The notes under the pieces are model-generated. The model was not told the origin of the DNA and did not search any database. It saw only the letters and a program-made list of their open reading frames with translations. A stretch of 44,580 nt of DNA from Azolla pinnata (Eukaryota > Streptophyta > Polypodiopsida > Salviniales > Salviniaceae). The stretch spans positions 1-44,580 of the forward strand of contig JBBBWG010031643.1 in the NCBI GenBank assembly GCA_037176905.1, given 5' to 3'. Shown here in pieces: positions 43,410 to 44,580 of the stretch. How positions within the stretch are numbered: position 1 is the first letter of the stretch; each line of letters begins with the position of its first letter. Position numbers and translations under genes: made by a program.

Positions 43410-44580
43410 GGGGAGGATTTCGGGCTCTCAGATGACTCTCTAAACCCTAAACCCATGATTGAGTCCATAGCTAGCCCCTTGAGCTCCAATGAGCAGATTG
43501 CTCTCGATCCTAGCTTTGATCGTCATCTGTGCGTCAAAATTACGATGATCAAGTCGCCCTTGGGGACTTTTTTCCTGTCAAAGTCGGATCGAATACCCCC
43601 CCCCCTCTTGCCTTTTCGTGCTTCCCGAGATGATTTCGCTCGAATTCGTCTCCTGCGAGGTGCACCCGATCCGAGCATACATCGTCGTGCCCCATCCTCG
43701 GCGGCGGATTGCCCCTTGCATGACGACGATGGAACGAACACGTGGTATCTACTACCATACGCATCTGCCTCGGATCGATCATGGATCTAGATGCATGCAT
43801 CAAATTGGGCAGTCGACGTGGCAACGGAACCGAACAGAGTCAAGGGTGGCGTCATCCGCCGGTACCGGGGAGAAGGAAGCAGCATCGGGTCGTTATGGTG
43901 CGAACGGTAGTCGTGCCTAAAAGGCCGCCAGACGGTACGCAAGTGCTTCTTAATACTTGTAGCATGAAGGCGGAAAAAGGCATGTGAAGCGTCGGGATGT
44001 GGGGGGGGGAAGCGAGGGGATGGGAACCTGTAACAAACTAATGTGTGCCTAGAAAAGCTCACGAAATTCGACAGGCGCCCAGAAAGGAAGGCAAAGGCGC
44101 AATGGCACATTGTAGATGGGCTAGAAAGGCGTCCAACTTGCCAACGTATAAAGGGCCGGCGTGGTCGATTGGACCGAGAGAGGAAGGATCGAAGAAGAAG
44201 AAGAAGAAGAAGAAGCGGAACGAGCGAGGCTGACAGCTCGGGGGGGGGACTTTGGGCGAGTCCATTGATCCGATCGACATAGGCCCGATCATCGACCGTG
44301 TGGCGAAAGAAGAAGGGCGGAGAGATCGGAGGCCCGCCCGCGCTGACTCTCGGCGGGTGCAACTGCGACTGAGCACACGGAAGGAAAAAGGTCAATCGAG
44401 TCGGTCGGTCTGCACTTTTGTTTTGTTGTTTCTTTTATTTCCTGCTTGGTGCCAACGGGCGATCGGATTGGGGGGGGGGGGGGTCAGGAGCTCGAGAACG
44501 CCTCCCACGGCGACGCAAAACTCTTCAAAGCTAAGCCGCTCGTCGTGCCAACCCTTTCCCTCGCGCCGCCGCCGCTGCTT
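43410..44580. other. Upstream spacer, no gene recognised
   Basis: The sequence is GC-richer toward the right edge, with a (GAA)n run at about 44191-44215 and several G runs. Frames up to about 200 codons are Ser/Pro/Arg- or Phe-rich and show no family resemblance. An AAACCCTAAACCC telo-box lies at about 43442. A gene may begin beyond the edge. Confidence 0.4.

Noticed and set aside
43787-44395. 202-codon minus frame rich in Pro/Arg/Leu
   Set aside because: The composition follows local GC and (GAA)n sequence, there is no recognisable domain, and several other frames overlap it.

Overview
The window looks like nuclear DNA from a green plant (streptophyte). It carries seven intron-rich genes of plant families, with short GT-AG introns mostly of 70-600 bp, plus telomere-like repeats and many minisatellites. 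The clearest markers are a TOC1/PRR1 clock gene, a DRB2-type dsRNA-binding protein, the thylakoid insertase ALB3 and a CK2 alpha subunit with an N-terminal extension. Gene density and intron size suggest a fairly compact genome, and TOC1 keeps the phospho-acceptor Asp that flowering plants have lost. A seed-free plant (liverwort, hornwort, lycophyte) or a related alga fits best, but I cannot name the species.

Layout. 1-2029: no recognised gene. 2030-4568 (-): TOC1/PRR1, six coding exons, with an evening element about 1.1 kb upstream. 5190-9336: intergenic, with a 120-bp tandem repeat, a TTAGGG-type interstitial telomeric tract and small inverted repeats. 9337-13009 (-): DRB2-like gene with a 61-bp minisatellite in intron 1 and telo-box motifs just upstream of the start. 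13010-16757: repeat-rich spacer with a 100-N gap, three satellite-like arrays and one uncertain ORF. 16758-20791 (+): membrane-anchored LRR protein with one 72-nt exon per repeat and an apparent 1-nt frameshift. 20792-23090: two further tandem arrays, then the leader of a BTB/POZ gene (coding 23091-25201, +). 26586-29949, or up to 30129 (-): MYG1-type DHH nuclease. 30130-31796: spacer dominated by a 1-kb GAT/GGT triplet array. 31797-37224 (+): ALB3. 38924-43216 (-): CK2 alpha with a probable organelle-targeting extension and one GC-AG intron. 43217-44580: upstream region with a duplicated W-box cluster.

The genes are independently transcribed eukaryotic units, so no operon logic applies. Two themes recur. 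Three to four products (ALB3, CK2 alpha, possibly MYG1) look organelle-targeted, and their N-terminal segments are built from triplet repeats (poly-Ser, poly-Ala, poly-His). Nearly every intergenic gap, and several introns, contain a different young tandem repeat. TOC1 and CK2 both touch circadian timing in plants, but their proximity here is probably chance. I found no CRISPR array, integron, phage or other bacterial-type system, and no convincing tRNA or rRNA gene.
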